The translations under genes and the position numbers were made by a program. A stretch of 51,807 nt of DNA from Comamonadaceae bacterium (GTDB lineage: Bacteria > Pseudomonadota > Gammaproteobacteria > Burkholderiales > Burkholderiaceae_C). Positions within the stretch are counted from its first letter, which is position 1. The number at the start of each line of letters is the position of its first letter. The stretch spans positions 1 through 51,807 of the forward strand of contig JAIXOM010000035.1 of the NCBI GenBank assembly GCA_027486755.1. Reading direction: 5' to 3'. Below are positions 8,751 through 16,748 of the stretch, in pieces. The notes beneath the pieces are model-generated. The model saw only the letters and a program-made list of their open reading frames with translations. It had not been told where the DNA came from and ran no database searches.

Positions 8751-9452
8751 TCAATCCTGCTGCTTGGCAAACACATAGCCCACGCCGCGCACCGTCAAGA
8801 TGCGCCGGGGTACCTTGGGGTCGGTTTCAATGGCCTGGCGTATGCGGCCCATGTGAACGTCGATGGAGCGGTCAAAGGCTTCGAACTCGCGGCCACGCAC
8901 CGCCTCCATGATCTGCTCGCGGGTGAGCACCCGGCCTGCCCGCTCGGCCATCACCATCAGCAGGTCAAACTGATAGGAGGTGAGCTCGCAGCCGCGACCC
9001 GCTACCTGGATGGTGCGCGCCTCGCGGTCGATCTCCAGCGAACCAAAGCGCAGTGGCGGACGCGCAGCGGCGGCGGTCCCGCCGCCGCCAGGCTGGCTGC
9101 GCCGCAAGACCGCGCGTATGCGCGCCAGCAACTCGCGCGGCTCGAAGGGCTTGGGCAAATAATCATCGGCACCGATCTCCAGGCCCACCACCCGGTCGAG
9201 CGGGTCGCCCTTGGCGGTGAGCATCAGCACCGCCGCGCTCGACTCGGCCTTGATGCGCCGGCACAGGTCCAGCCCGTCGGCGTCGGGCAGCATCAGATCC
9301 AGGATGACCAACTCGGGCGCCTCATCCACCAGGGCCCGCATGCCGTCGGCGCCAGTGGCCGCATGGGCCACGGTCCAGCCGCTTTGGCGCAGGTAGTCGG
9401 TCACCATGGCTGCCAGGCGGGCATCGTCGTCGATGAGCAGCAAGCGTGTCAT
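8751..9452 (-). CDS. OmpR-family response regulator
   Basis: This 233-residue protein has a receiver domain with an acidic pocket (LLLIDDD), phospho-acceptor D52 (VILDLMLP) and K99 (DDYLPKPFEP). A Gly/Ala-rich linker leads to a winged-helix DNA-binding domain (LTSYQFDLLMVMAERAGRVL ... IDVHMGRIRQAIE ... ILTVRGVGYVF). It is the partner of the adjacent kinase and lies first in the operon. Targets are not visible; the upstream 85-bp gap to the AmpG-like gene should hold the promoter. Confidence 0.94.
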   Translation of the reverse strand: MTRLLLIDDDARLAAMVTDYLRQSGWTVAHAATGADGMRALVDEAPELVILDLMLPDADGLDLCRRIKAESSAAVLMLTAKGDPLDRVVGLEIGADDYLPKPFEPRELLARIRAVLRRSQPGGGGTAAAARPPLRFGSLEIDREARTIQVAGRGCELTSYQFDLLMVMAERAGRVLTREQIMEAVRGREFEAFDRSIDVHMGRIRQAIETDPKVPRRILTVRGVGYVFAKQQD

Positions 9453-9537
9453 GGGGCTAATGTGTCAAGAATGGGTCAATGGCGCTTGAGGCCGAGGTAA
9501 AGATGTGTGAAGAACCGGCCCACGCCAGAGGCATCGC

Positions 9538-11073
9538 TCAGGCCTGCGGAGCCAGACGCCGGCTGGCCCAGGCCACCAGTATGAGCACCGGCAAGCCCAT
9601 GAGCGTGGTCAGCACGAAGAACCACGGATAGCCTAGCGCATCGACCATGGCGCCCGAGTAACCGCCAAGGGTTTTGGGCAGCAAGGTCATGAGCGAGCTG
9701 AAGATGGCGTACTGAACAGCGGTGAATGAGACATGGGTCAAACTCGACAAAAACGCCACGAAGGCGGCGCTGGCAAAGCCGGCGGCCAGATTGTCTGCCG
9801 CCACCACCGCATACAAGCCCAGCACATGGTGGTCGGCCTGCGCGAGCCAGACAAAGCCCAGATTGGTCAGTGCCGATAGCACCGCGCCCCAAAACAAGGA
9901 GCGCATCACACCCAGTCGCGTGGCCAGTAGCCCGCCCCAAAAGCCGCCCACGATGCTGACCACCACGCCAAAAGTTTTGACCGCATTGGCAATCTCCACC
10001 TTGGAAAAGCCCAGGTCTTGGTAGAACACGTTGGAGATCACGCCCAGCACAATGTCGGAGATGCGGTACAGCCCCACCAGGGCCAGGAGCAACCAAGCAG
10101 TCCGTGCGCCATAGCGCCTGAAAAAATCGAGTACCGGCATCACCCATGTGTCATGTGCCTGCTTGGCGCTGGCCAGGCCCAGCTTGACCAGCGTCGCCCC
10201 CACTGCGAATGCCGCCGCCAGCGACAGCGCCATGCGCACCGCTTCCAGCAGCAAGCCCAGCAGCGGGCCGATCTTGACCGTTCCCCATAGATCGCCCCAC
10301 AGCCAGAACACGCCCACGAAGGCCAGCACGCTCGCCAAAAACACGGCCAGTAAACGCAGGTGCTCGCTCGACGGCTGTCGTTCGGCCTGCGCGCTGGCCG
10401 CAGGCTCGCGGGTCACCAGCGTGGTGAGCATGCCCACCAGCATGGTGGTGGCCATCACGACGTAGGTCCACTGCCAAGCGCTGTATAGGTAGGCGCCCTT
10501 GCTTGAGCCCCAGTAAGTGGCCAAATACAAAGCGCCTGCGCCGGCGGCGATCATGCCAAGGCGGTAGCCCGCGATGTAGGCCGATGACAACAAGCCCTGC
10601 TGCTCGGGCGCGGCAATCTCGATGCGATAAGCGTCGATCACGATGTCTTGCGTGGCCGAGGCAAAGCCCAGAAGCACCGCAAACAGCGCCATCCGGGTGA
10701 GCGCGTCCGCACCGGCCGAAGGATCGGTGCTGGCCATGCCCAAAATCGCCAGCACCACCCCCAATTGCGCCAGCAGCATCCAGGCGCGGCGCCGGCCCAG
10801 TCGGGCCGACAGCAGCGGCAGGGGCAGCCGGTCGACCAGCGGCGCCCAGACAAACTTGAAGGAATAGCCCAGCGCGGCCCAGCTGAAAAAAGTCACGGCC
10901 TTGCGCTCCACCCCGGCCTCGCCCAGCCAGAGCGACAAGGACGAAAAGATCAGCAAAATCGGGATGCCGGCCGAAAACCCCATGGCCAGCAAGCACAGCA
11001 CACGCCAGTCCCACAAAGTAGCCAAGGTCTGACGCCAGGTCAGACGGACGATGGGCGGTTCGGTAGGGCTCAT
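9538..11073 (-). CDS. ampG: AmpG-like muropeptide permease (MFS)
   Basis: This 511-residue protein has about 14 hydrophobic segments. Its N-terminal region is typical of AmpG: 'LAMGFSAGIPILLIFSSLSLWL', then 'FFSWAALGYSFKFVWAPLVDRL' and 'FASATQDIVIDAYRIE'. AmpG imports GlcNAc-anhydroMurNAc peptides for cell-wall recycling. The start at 11073 (MSPTEPPIVRLTW) is an ATG; an upstream in-frame codon at 11121 would add 16 residues. It is divergent from the M48 protease gene. The family includes acetyl-CoA-type and other MFS members, so the substrate is an inference from similarity. Confidence 0.85.
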   Translation of the reverse strand: MSPTEPPIVRLTWRQTLATLWDWRVLCLLAMGFSAGIPILLIFSSLSLWLGEAGVERKAVTFFSWAALGYSFKFVWAPLVDRLPLPLLSARLGRRRAWMLLAQLGVVLAILGMASTDPSAGADALTRMALFAVLLGFASATQDIVIDAYRIEIAAPEQQGLLSSAYIAGYRLGMIAAGAGALYLATYWGSSKGAYLYSAWQWTYVVMATTMLVGMLTTLVTREPAASAQAERQPSSEHLRLLAVFLASVLAFVGVFWLWGDLWGTVKIGPLLGLLLEAVRMALSLAAAFAVGATLVKLGLASAKQAHDTWVMPVLDFFRRYGARTAWLLLALVGLYRISDIVLGVISNVFYQDLGFSKVEIANAVKTFGVVVSIVGGFWGGLLATRLGVMRSLFWGAVLSALTNLGFVWLAQADHHVLGLYAVVAADNLAAGFASAAFVAFLSSLTHVSFTAVQYAIFSSLMTLLPKTLGGYSGAMVDALGYPWFFVLTTLMGLPVLILVAWASRRLAPQA

Positions 11074-11196
11074 GGTCGCATTGTGCACAGGAGCAAGCTT
11101 GGCTGGCCCAGGGGTTGACAAGGCAGACCTCAGGCCCCGCGGGTCGCCAGGGCCGACGACTCCCCATCCGTTCAGAAATTCCCTATCATTAGCGCC

Positions 11197-12054
11197 ATGT
11201 GTTGGCTTTGTGACCTCAAGACCCCTGGGCCCGCGAGCCCCGATGCGCCCCCGACCGGCCGCTGGAATAGCCGCCGAGGCTTTTTGCTGGCTGCCGCCCT
11301 GACAAGCCCTGCCCTGGCACAGGTTGATGTCGGCAAGTCATCGGCTTTTGCCAAACTGGTGCCAGCCGAAGATGTTGAGCGATCAGCGGCCACCCAGTAC
11401 CAGGAGATGCTCAAGCAGGCTGCCAGCAAGAACGCTTTGGCGCCGGCCGATCACCCGCAACTGCTGCGCCTGCGTCGCATCGCTGACCACCTGATCCCGT
11501 TTGCTCCCCCCTGGAATCCACGCGCGCGCACTTGGAGGTGGGAAATTAATCTGCTGGGCAGCAAGCAGATCAACGCGTTTTGCATGCCCGGCGGCAAGAT
11601 CGCCTTCTACAGCGGCATCCTCGACGAATTGAAGCTCAATGACGACGAGGTGGCCCAGATCATGGGCCATGAAATTGCCCACGCCCTGCGCGAGCACGCC
11701 CGCGCCCGCATGGGCAAGGGCGCGGCCACCAGCATCGGTGCTGGCATCTTGTCGCAGGTGCTGGGCCTGGGCGACTTGGGGCGAACCGTGACCAACTATG
11801 GCGCCGAACTGCTGACCCTGAAGTTCAGCCGCGACGACGAAACAGAGGCCGATCTGGTCGGCCTGGAGCTGGCTGCCCGGGCCGCCTACGACCCGCGGGC
11901 CGGCGTCACCCTGTGGCGCAAGATGCAGGCAGCCAGCAAAGGGGCGCCGCCGCAGTGGCTGTCGACCCACCCGGCCGGTACGACTCGCATCGCCGAAATC
12001 GAAAAAACCCTGCCACAGGTGCTGCCCCTGTACGAGAGCGCCGAGCGCAGGTAA
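11197..12054 (+). CDS. M48 family metalloprotease with Tat-like signal
   Basis: This 285-residue protein begins with a leader containing S25-R-R-G-F-L followed by a hydrophobic stretch ending in ALA-Q, which fits a twin-arginine signal peptide. The peptidase domain carries zinc motif H158-E-I-A-H162 (MGHEIAHALREHARARMG) and the downstream ETEAD motif (about 215-219) giving the third ligand. This resembles the LoiP/YcaL/BepA group of periplasmic proteases that handle misfolded envelope proteins. The nucleotides just before the ATG show no strong Shine-Dalgarno, and a later start is possible but would remove part of the leader. Confidence 0.88.
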   Translation: MCWLCDLKTPGPASPDAPPTGRWNSRRGFLLAAALTSPALAQVDVGKSSAFAKLVPAEDVERSAATQYQEMLKQAASKNALAPADHPQLLRLRRIADHLIPFAPPWNPRARTWRWEINLLGSKQINAFCMPGGKIAFYSGILDELKLNDDEVAQIMGHEIAHALREHARARMGKGAATSIGAGILSQVLGLGDLGRTVTNYGAELLTLKFSRDDETEADLVGLELAARAAYDPRAGVTLWRKMQAASKGAPPQWLSTHPAGTTRIAEIEKTLPQVLPLYESAERR

Positions 12055-12313
12055 GCCTGCGCCTGCGTTGCGCGCCGGGCACGCGCAGGCATTGAGGCTC
12101 GATTCGGCGGGCGGCTCATCCGGGGGCGCTGGCTTACACGTGCTTGCGTGCACGCTGACAGACGCCTGGGCTGAGGCGGGCTAAGGTCGGGTTGTGTCTT
12201 CGCGACAGACGTGGACCTCACCCCGAGACCAGCACCACCCGCCTATCCACTGAACTCCTGCGCCGAGCCGGCGACCGCCCCGAGGGGGCCCGCCCGATCG
12301 GCCACCCCTGCCT

Positions 12314-12895
12314 GTGGCCCGCAAACCCCGACCGACCATCACCGACATCCTGATTCAGGAGCCCGCCATCCGCGTCTACGGCGCGGTTGACGAGGCCTTT
12401 TTAGGCCGCTTCCTCGATCAGCTCAAACCGCTGCGTGGCCGCACCGATCCGCTGGTGTTCGAGCTGTCGACCGCCGGTGGCGATGCCGACCTGGCCCGCC
12501 GCATCGCTGAAGAAATCCGCCTGTGCCGCGATGTCGGCGGCATGGACCTGCACTTTGTCGGCAAGGCCATGGTCTATTCGGCCGGCGTGATGATCATGGC
12601 CGCCTTCCCGGTCCAGCGGCGCTTTCTCAGCCGTGACGCGGTGCTTTTGATTCACGAATGGCAGATCGAAAAAGAGATTCGCTTTAGCGGCGCACTCAAG
12701 GCCTGCGTCGCCAGCGCCAATGACTTCCTGGCCGAGCTCGAGGTGGCCCGCAAACTGGAATTCCAGACCTTCAGCGACCTGGTCGAAGGCACCAAGCTCA
12801 ATTACGGCCAGCTCAGTGAGCAGGTGCGCAAGGCCGACTGGTACCTGCTGGCCGACGAGGCCTTGTCCATGGGCTTGGTCAGTGCCTTGGTGTGA
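12314..12895 (+). CDS. ClpP-like serine protease (peptidase S14 family)
   Basis: A 193-residue ClpP/crotonase-fold protein. The catalytic triad is visible: S89 in 'MVYSAGVMIMAAF', H114 in 'LLIHEWQ' and D175 in 'VRKADWYLLADEALSMGLV', which aligns with the TERDxFxSAxEAxxYGL region of ClpP. 'STAGGD' stands where ClpP has the SPGG oxyanion strand. It begins at a GTG. Sequence divergence from housekeeping ClpP and the absence of clpX or tig neighbours mark it as a stand-alone paralog. It may pair with a AAA+ partner elsewhere or act alone. It is convergent with the exonuclease gene. Confidence 0.8.
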   Translation: MARKPRPTITDILIQEPAIRVYGAVDEAFLGRFLDQLKPLRGRTDPLVFELSTAGGDADLARRIAEEIRLCRDVGGMDLHFVGKAMVYSAGVMIMAAFPVQRRFLSRDAVLLIHEWQIEKEIRFSGALKACVASANDFLAELEVARKLEFQTFSDLVEGTKLNYGQLSEQVRKADWYLLADEALSMGLVSALV

Positions 12896-12924
12896 GGCAG
12901 ACCCCCTCGGACCGAGGCCGGCCC

Positions 12925-13800
12925 TCACAGTGCCAACTGATACTCCACCGTCAGCGGCGCGTGGTCCGAAAACCGCTCGGCCTTGTACACCGCCTCGCTG
13001 CGCGCCAGCGCTGCCAAGGTGGGCGTGGCCAGGTGGTAGTCGATGCGCCAGCCCACGTTCTTGGCCCAGGCCTGGCCGCGGTTGCTCCACCAGGTGTAGG
13101 CCTCCTCGGCGGCCGTCGGCTGCAGGCGTCGGTAGACGTCAACCAGGCCTGCGCCCAAAGCGGTGCCTGGCTGCGCTGCGCCGGCGTTGAGTTCATCGGC
13201 CGCCGCGTTGGCCACATCGACGTCGTGTCCCAGCAAGGCGCTCATCCAGGCGCGCTCTTCAGGCAGAAAGCCCGAGTTCTTGAGGTTGCCCTTCCAGTTC
13301 TTGAGGTCGATCGCCTGATGCGCAATATTCACATCGCCGCACAAGATGAATTCACGCTGCGCCTTCAGGCCCAGCAGGTGCGGGTAGAACTCGGCCAGGA
13401 AGCGAAACTTGGCCTCCTGTCGCTCGGGGCTTGATGAGCCGCTGGGAAAGTAGCAGCTGATGAGGGACAGCTTAGGCGCCCCCTTGCGGCCGGGGCTGTC
13501 AAAGCGCAGCTCAACATAGCGGCCCTCCGCATCGAACTCGCCCGAGCCAAAGCCGATGATCACGTCCGACGGTTCGTGGCGGGTGTAGATGCCTACGCCC
13601 GAATAGCCCTTTTTCTCGGCAAAATGAAAATGCCCATGCAGGCCCGCCAGCTCTTCGAATTGGCCGGCCACATCGGCCTCTTGGGCCTTGAGTTCTTGCA
13701 CACACATACAATCCGGGCGCTCTTTTTCGAGCCAGGCTTGCAGGCCTTTGCGACTGGCCGAGCGGATGCCGTTGAGGTTGAGGCTGGTGAGTTTGAACAA
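12925..13800 (-). CDS. xth: Exodeoxyribonuclease III (AP endonuclease)
   Basis: A 291-residue EEP-fold nuclease: 'KLTSLNLNGIRSA', metal-binding E36 (CVQELKAQ), 'GYSGVGIYTR', D156/N158 (LCGDVNIAH), 'WRIDYHLAT' and the C-terminal catalytic His in 'FSDHAPL'. It cleaves abasic sites and degrades 3' ends of duplex DNA in base-excision repair. It is about 20 residues longer than E. coli XthA because of an Ala-rich insert near residues 197-218. The start is TTG at 13800 with an AGGGA box 6 nt upstream. That ribosome site lies inside the start region of divergent pyrE. Confidence 0.93.
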   Translation of the reverse strand: MFKLTSLNLNGIRSASRKGLQAWLEKERPDCMCVQELKAQEADVAGQFEELAGLHGHFHFAEKKGYSGVGIYTRHEPSDVIIGFGSGEFDAEGRYVELRFDSPGRKGAPKLSLISCYFPSGSSSPERQEAKFRFLAEFYPHLLGLKAQREFILCGDVNIAHQAIDLKNWKGNLKNSGFLPEERAWMSALLGHDVDVANAAADELNAGAAQPGTALGAGLVDVYRRLQPTAAEEAYTWWSNRGQAWAKNVGWRIDYHLATPTLAALARSEAVYKAERFSDHAPLTVEYQLAL

Positions 13801-13811
13801 GGATGATCCCT

Positions 13812-14525
13812 ATGACGACGACAGGCGCGCACGATACGCTGGCTCAGGACTTCGTGCAATTTTCCCTCGATTGTGGCGTGCTCAAGTTCGGTCAGTTCAA
13901 GACCAAAGCCGGTCGCATGAGCCCCTACTTCTTCAACGCGGGCCTGTTTGACGACGGCGCCAAGCTCGGACGGCTGGCCGCCTTCTATGCCCAGCGTTTG
14001 CTGGGCAGTGGCATCGAATTCGACATGATCTTTGGCCCGGCCTACAAAGGCATTCCTTTGGGCGCGGCCGTCAGCATCGAGCTGGCCCGGCTGGGCAAGG
14101 TGGTGCCCTTTGCCTACAACCGCAAGGAGGTCAAGGACCATGGTGAAGGCGGCGCACTGGTGGGCGCGCCCCTCAAGGGCCGGGTGCTGATCGTCGACGA
14201 TGTGATGAGCGCCGGTACCGCCGCGCGCGAAGCGATCGCGCTGATTGAAGCGGCCGGCGCTACGCCGCATGCGGTGGCCATTGCCCTGGACCGGCAGGAG
14301 ATGGCCACCGAGCAGCAGGCCGACGGCCAAGTGGCCGATGTGCCGCACAGTGCGGTGCAGTATGTGCAAAGCGTCCTGGGTCTGCAGGTCTGCGCGATCG
14401 CCCGCCTGGAAGACCTGCTGGCCTACCTGGCCGGGCCGTCCAGTGGCAACAGCGGTGACCACGGTGGCGAGCTCGGCCAGCACCTGCCCGCGGTACAGGC
14501 CTATCGCGACCGTTACGGCGTCTGA
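13812..14525 (+). CDS. pyrE: Orotate phosphoribosyltransferase
   Basis: This 237-residue enzyme converts orotate and PRPP to OMP in pyrimidine synthesis. The PRPP-binding loop 'VLIVDDVMSAGTA' is intact, as are 'SPYFFNAGLFDDG', the flexible-loop lysines near 'YNRKEVKDHGEGG', and 'GPAYKGIPLG'. Of two in-frame ATGs (13803 and 13812) the second is chosen because an AAGG box at 13799-13802 sits 9 nt before it, whereas it abuts the first. The C-terminus is about 20 residues longer than in E. coli, with a Gly/Ser/His-rich insertion (SSGNSGDHGGE). The gene is head-to-head with xth, 11 bp apart. Confidence 0.95.
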   Translation: MTTTGAHDTLAQDFVQFSLDCGVLKFGQFKTKAGRMSPYFFNAGLFDDGAKLGRLAAFYAQRLLGSGIEFDMIFGPAYKGIPLGAAVSIELARLGKVVPFAYNRKEVKDHGEGGALVGAPLKGRVLIVDDVMSAGTAAREAIALIEAAGATPHAVAIALDRQEMATEQQADGQVADVPHSAVQYVQSVLGLQVCAIARLEDLLAYLAGPSSGNSGDHGGELGQHLPAVQAYRDRYGV

Positions 14526-14634
14526 GCCTGAGTTTGTGAGAGCGCCGCCCCCGGCGCGAGGCCGCCCAAGATCAGGCCCGGCTTGCTGGAGTCCCTGGGT
14601 ACTTTGGAACGGCGGGCCATAGGGGGACACCATC

Positions 14635-14650
14635 GCTATACTTGTATAGC
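14635..14650. promoter_or_regulatory. Palindromic operator/-10 of the RelBE-type pair
   Basis: GCTATAC-TT-GTATAGC is a perfect inverted repeat with 7-bp arms, ending 19 bp before the antitoxin ATG. It contains a TATACT -10-like hexamer. This is the expected binding site for autorepression by the ribbon-helix-helix antitoxin. Confidence 0.75.
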
Positions 14651-14668
14651 AAATCCCTAGGAGCGATC

Positions 14669-14881
14669 ATGCTTGCCATCCGACTGCCCGAGGACATCGA
14701 GACCCGCCTTGGCCACCTGGCACAGGAAACCGGGCTGACCAAGACCGCTTTGGTGCGAGAGGCCATCCTCGAGCACATCGACGACCTGGAAGACTACTTC
14801 CTGGCCGAAGCCCGCGCCCGCAAAAATCGTAAAGCCATTTCGCTTGAGGACGTGGAGCGTGAGCTTGGCTTGGCTGATTGA
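14669..14881 (+). CDS. RHH-type antitoxin (RelB/DUF6290-like)
   Basis: A 70-residue protein with an N-terminal ribbon-helix-helix: strand 'MLAIRLPEDIETRL', then helices 'LAQETGLTKTALVREAILEHI' split around the turn, followed by a charged toxin-wrapping tail 'DLEDYFLAEARARKN'. It should bind the palindrome upstream as a dimer and neutralise the RelE-like toxin. Start 14669 is preceded by a TAGGAG box at 14658-14663. The 3' end overlaps the toxin start by 23 bp, typical of co-translated toxin-antitoxin genes. Confidence 0.88.
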   Translation: MLAIRLPEDIETRLGHLAQETGLTKTALVREAILEHIDDLEDYFLAEARARKNRKAISLEDVERELGLAD

Positions 14882-15134
14882 GTTCGACCCGGACGCCCTC
14901 AAAGACCTGCGCAAACTGGACAAACCCATTCAGGTTCGGCTTGTTGGTTTTTTGCGCACCCGCATCAGTCCGCTTGGCAACCCGCGTGATATCGGCGAAG
15001 TCCTGTCGGGCCAGAAGCTGGGCAATTACTGGAAGTACCGCGTCGGCGACTGGCGAATCATCTGCGACATACAAGACCAGCGCATCGTGATCCGCGTCCT
15101 GCGCATAGGCAATAGGCGCGAGATTTATCGCTGA
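14859..15134 (+). CDS. RelE/ParE superfamily toxin
   Basis: A 91-residue RelE-fold protein: 'WLIEFDPDALKDLRKLDKP', 'ISPLGNPRDIGEVLSG', 'YWKYRVGDWRIICDIQDQ' and 'VLRIGNRREIYR'. The central R-x-G-D-W-R and terminal R-R-E-I-Y motifs are those of mRNA-cleaving RelE toxins. The start is uncertain: GTG at 14859 has a GAGGA box 8 nt upstream and overlaps the antitoxin, while TTG at 14865 would give the family-like 'MAWLIEF'. It probably cleaves ribosome-bound mRNA when the antitoxin is degraded. Confidence 0.87.
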   Translation: MSLAWLIEFDPDALKDLRKLDKPIQVRLVGFLRTRISPLGNPRDIGEVLSGQKLGNYWKYRVGDWRIICDIQDQRIVIRVLRIGNRREIYR

Positions 15135-15172
15135 CGTTGCCCCGGCGCGATGCAGGCGGCGGGCAGGCGCCC

Positions 15173-15703
15173 TCAAACCAAAGGATCTGCCCTCTGGCCG
15201 TTGAGGAAATCGAGCTTGCCCAGCACCACGCCGTTGTGCCGCAGGATGTTGTAGCTGGTGGTGACGTGAAACATCACATTGGGGACGGTCCAATACAGCG
15301 CATAGTCCAGCGCCGGCATGCGCCGGGTGTTGCCATCGCCGCCCGTCCAGACGATGTCTTGCGCCTCGCGCCCGTCCAGGCTGGAGGCGGGCACACCATC
15401 GAGCCAGGCCAGGGTGCGCTCGATCAGTGCGATCAGCTCAGCCAGGGTGTTTTCGCCGTGCGGGGTCAGGCTGACATGCAGGCCTGCCATGCGGGCTACC
15501 GCCGCCTGGCTGATATCGCAGGCATAGAAGATCTGTCCCCGCAGCGTATGCATATCGGGGCTGAGCCGATATTGCAGCAGGGCCTGCTCGTCATAGCCGC
15601 GCGCGGCCACATCGGCCTGCGCCTTGCGCAGCAAATGCGCCAGATTGCGCAGGAAGCGGCTGAGCACCGAGACGCTGGCTGTGTGCAGGGAAATCGCTGT
15701 CAT
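15173..15703 (-). CDS. DUF1993 protein, copy 1
   Basis: A 176-residue DUF1993 protein, a family of the DinB-like four-helix bundle. Diagnostic stretches are 'KAQADVAARGYDEQALLQY', 'RLSPDMHTLRGQIFYACD', 'ENTLAELIALIERTLAWL' and 'HVTTSYNILRHNGVVLGKLD'. The start at 15703 (MTAISLHTAS) matches that of copy 2. It lies 46 bp after copy 2 on the same strand and clearly arose by tandem duplication. No catalytic role is established; DinB-like proteins often bind a metal through His residues. Confidence 0.85.
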   Translation of the reverse strand: MTAISLHTASVSVLSRFLRNLAHLLRKAQADVAARGYDEQALLQYRLSPDMHTLRGQIFYACDISQAAVARMAGLHVSLTPHGENTLAELIALIERTLAWLDGVPASSLDGREAQDIVWTGGDGNTRRMPALDYALYWTVPNVMFHVTTSYNILRHNGVVLGKLDFLNGQRADPLV

Positions 15704-15749
15704 GGTGAATGCACGCGGGCCCACTTGCGCAAGCGGGCCCGGTTTGGAT

Positions 15750-16265
15750 TCAGGCCGCGGCGCCAGAGAGGAAGTCGAACTTGCCGACGGGCACGCCGTT
15801 GTGGCGCAGGATGTTGTAGGCGGTGGTGATGTGGAAGTACATATTGGCCGTGGCCCAAGTCTTCACATAGGCCTCCGCCGTCATGGTGCGCGAACCGGTT
15901 TTGCCCACGGTGAAGGTGATCTCCTTGCTCTCCAGGCCATCGAGGGCGTTGGCCGGTACGGTCTTGAGCCAGGCCACGGTGTTGTCAACCCGGGTGATCA
16001 ACTCGGCCAGCGTGTTTTCCACGTTGTCGTACTTGGGCGCATCGAGCCCGGTGATGCGCGAGACGCACAGTTTGGGCGCATCACAGGCGATGAAGATCTG
16101 GTTCTTGAAAGGCAGCATGTCCGGTGAGAGGCGGTATTGCACCAGCGCCTGCTCGTCATAGCCACGGGCCGCCACATCGGCCTGGGCCTTGGTCAGCAGA
16201 TGGCGCAAATTGCCCAGGAACAGGGTGAAGACGGGCAGCGAGGCGGTCGATAGGGTGGTGGACAT
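15750..16265 (-). CDS. DUF1993 protein, copy 2
   Basis: A 171-residue paralog of the neighbouring gene, sharing 'KAQADVAARGYDEQAL', 'QYRLSPDM' and 'HITTAYNILRHNGVPVGKFD'. The start at 16265 (MSTTLSTASLPVF) is chosen because the frame further upstream (to 16646) runs antisense to brnT and has no family similarity. It is probably co-transcribed with copy 1. About 180 bp separate it from the divergent brnT, and this gap must hold both promoters. Confidence 0.85.
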   Translation of the reverse strand: MSTTLSTASLPVFTLFLGNLRHLLTKAQADVAARGYDEQALVQYRLSPDMLPFKNQIFIACDAPKLCVSRITGLDAPKYDNVENTLAELITRVDNTVAWLKTVPANALDGLESKEITFTVGKTGSRTMTAEAYVKTWATANMYFHITTAYNILRHNGVPVGKFDFLSGAAA

Positions 16266-16419
16266 GGCAGAGGACTTTCCAAAAAAAGGGACGCCGAAGT
16301 ATGCCCGATCGGGCCGATTCATGGCTGCAGCCTTCTTGAGCAAGGCCAGGTCCGGCAATGACTTGGCCAAGCTGCCGATACAAATCCGGCGGACAAACGG
16401 GCGTGATGTAGCACCCAAG

Positions 16420-16441
16420 ATGTACATGATGGTAATATACC
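16420..16441. promoter_or_regulatory. Putative BrnA operator ahead of brnT
   Basis: Two small inverted repeats sit just before the brnT start: ATGTACAT (16420-16427) and GGTA-ATA-TACC (16431-16441). The second contains TAATAT, which could serve as a -10. BrnA-type antitoxins are known to repress their own operon, so this is the likely operator. No footprint is implied. Confidence 0.45.
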
Positions 16442-16445
16442 AGCT

Positions 16446-16748
16446 ATGGTGGATCTCTCCCTCATCGTCGGCTTTCAATGGGATGCGGGTAATGCCCGCA
16501 AGAACGACAAGCACGGTGTCACCATGGCAGAGGCCGAGCAAGTATTTTTTAATGCCCCTTTGCTTTTGCTCGACGATGTAGCGCACAGCCAAAGCGAGGT
16601 GCGCCTTCATGCGCTGGGCCAATCCGACGAGGGTCGCCGCCTGCACATCACCTTCACCTTGCGTCGCTCAGGTGAGTTGATTCGTGTGATTTCCGCGCGA
16701 GACATGCACAGAAAGGAGCGCAGTGCTTATGAACAAGCCGACAGCTAA
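16446..16748 (+). CDS. brnT: BrnT-family toxin
   Basis: A 100-residue BrnT protein. Recognisable parts are the N-terminal 'GFQWDAGNARKNDKHGVTMAEAEQVF' region (W, N and KHGV conserved) and the C-terminal 'LHITFTLRRSGELIRVISAR' and 'RKERSAYEQ'. BrnT has a RelE-like fold and cleaves RNA; conserved Arg and Lys residues in the last two blocks are probably catalytic. It precedes its antitoxin, the usual brnTA order, and overlaps it by 20 bp. Confidence 0.9.
   Translation: MVDLSLIVGFQWDAGNARKNDKHGVTMAEAEQVFFNAPLLLLDDVAHSQSEVRLHALGQSDEGRRLHITFTLRRSGELIRVISARDMHRKERSAYEQADS

Noticed and set aside
12055..12313. Small gene between the M48 and ClpP-like genes
   Set aside because: No frame there has a ribosome site or a recognisable motif; it is treated as a 259-bp non-coding gap.
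16266..16646. N-terminal extension of the second DUF1993 gene
   Set aside because: That part is antisense to brnT and has no similarity to the family; the paralog begins at the equivalent of 16265.
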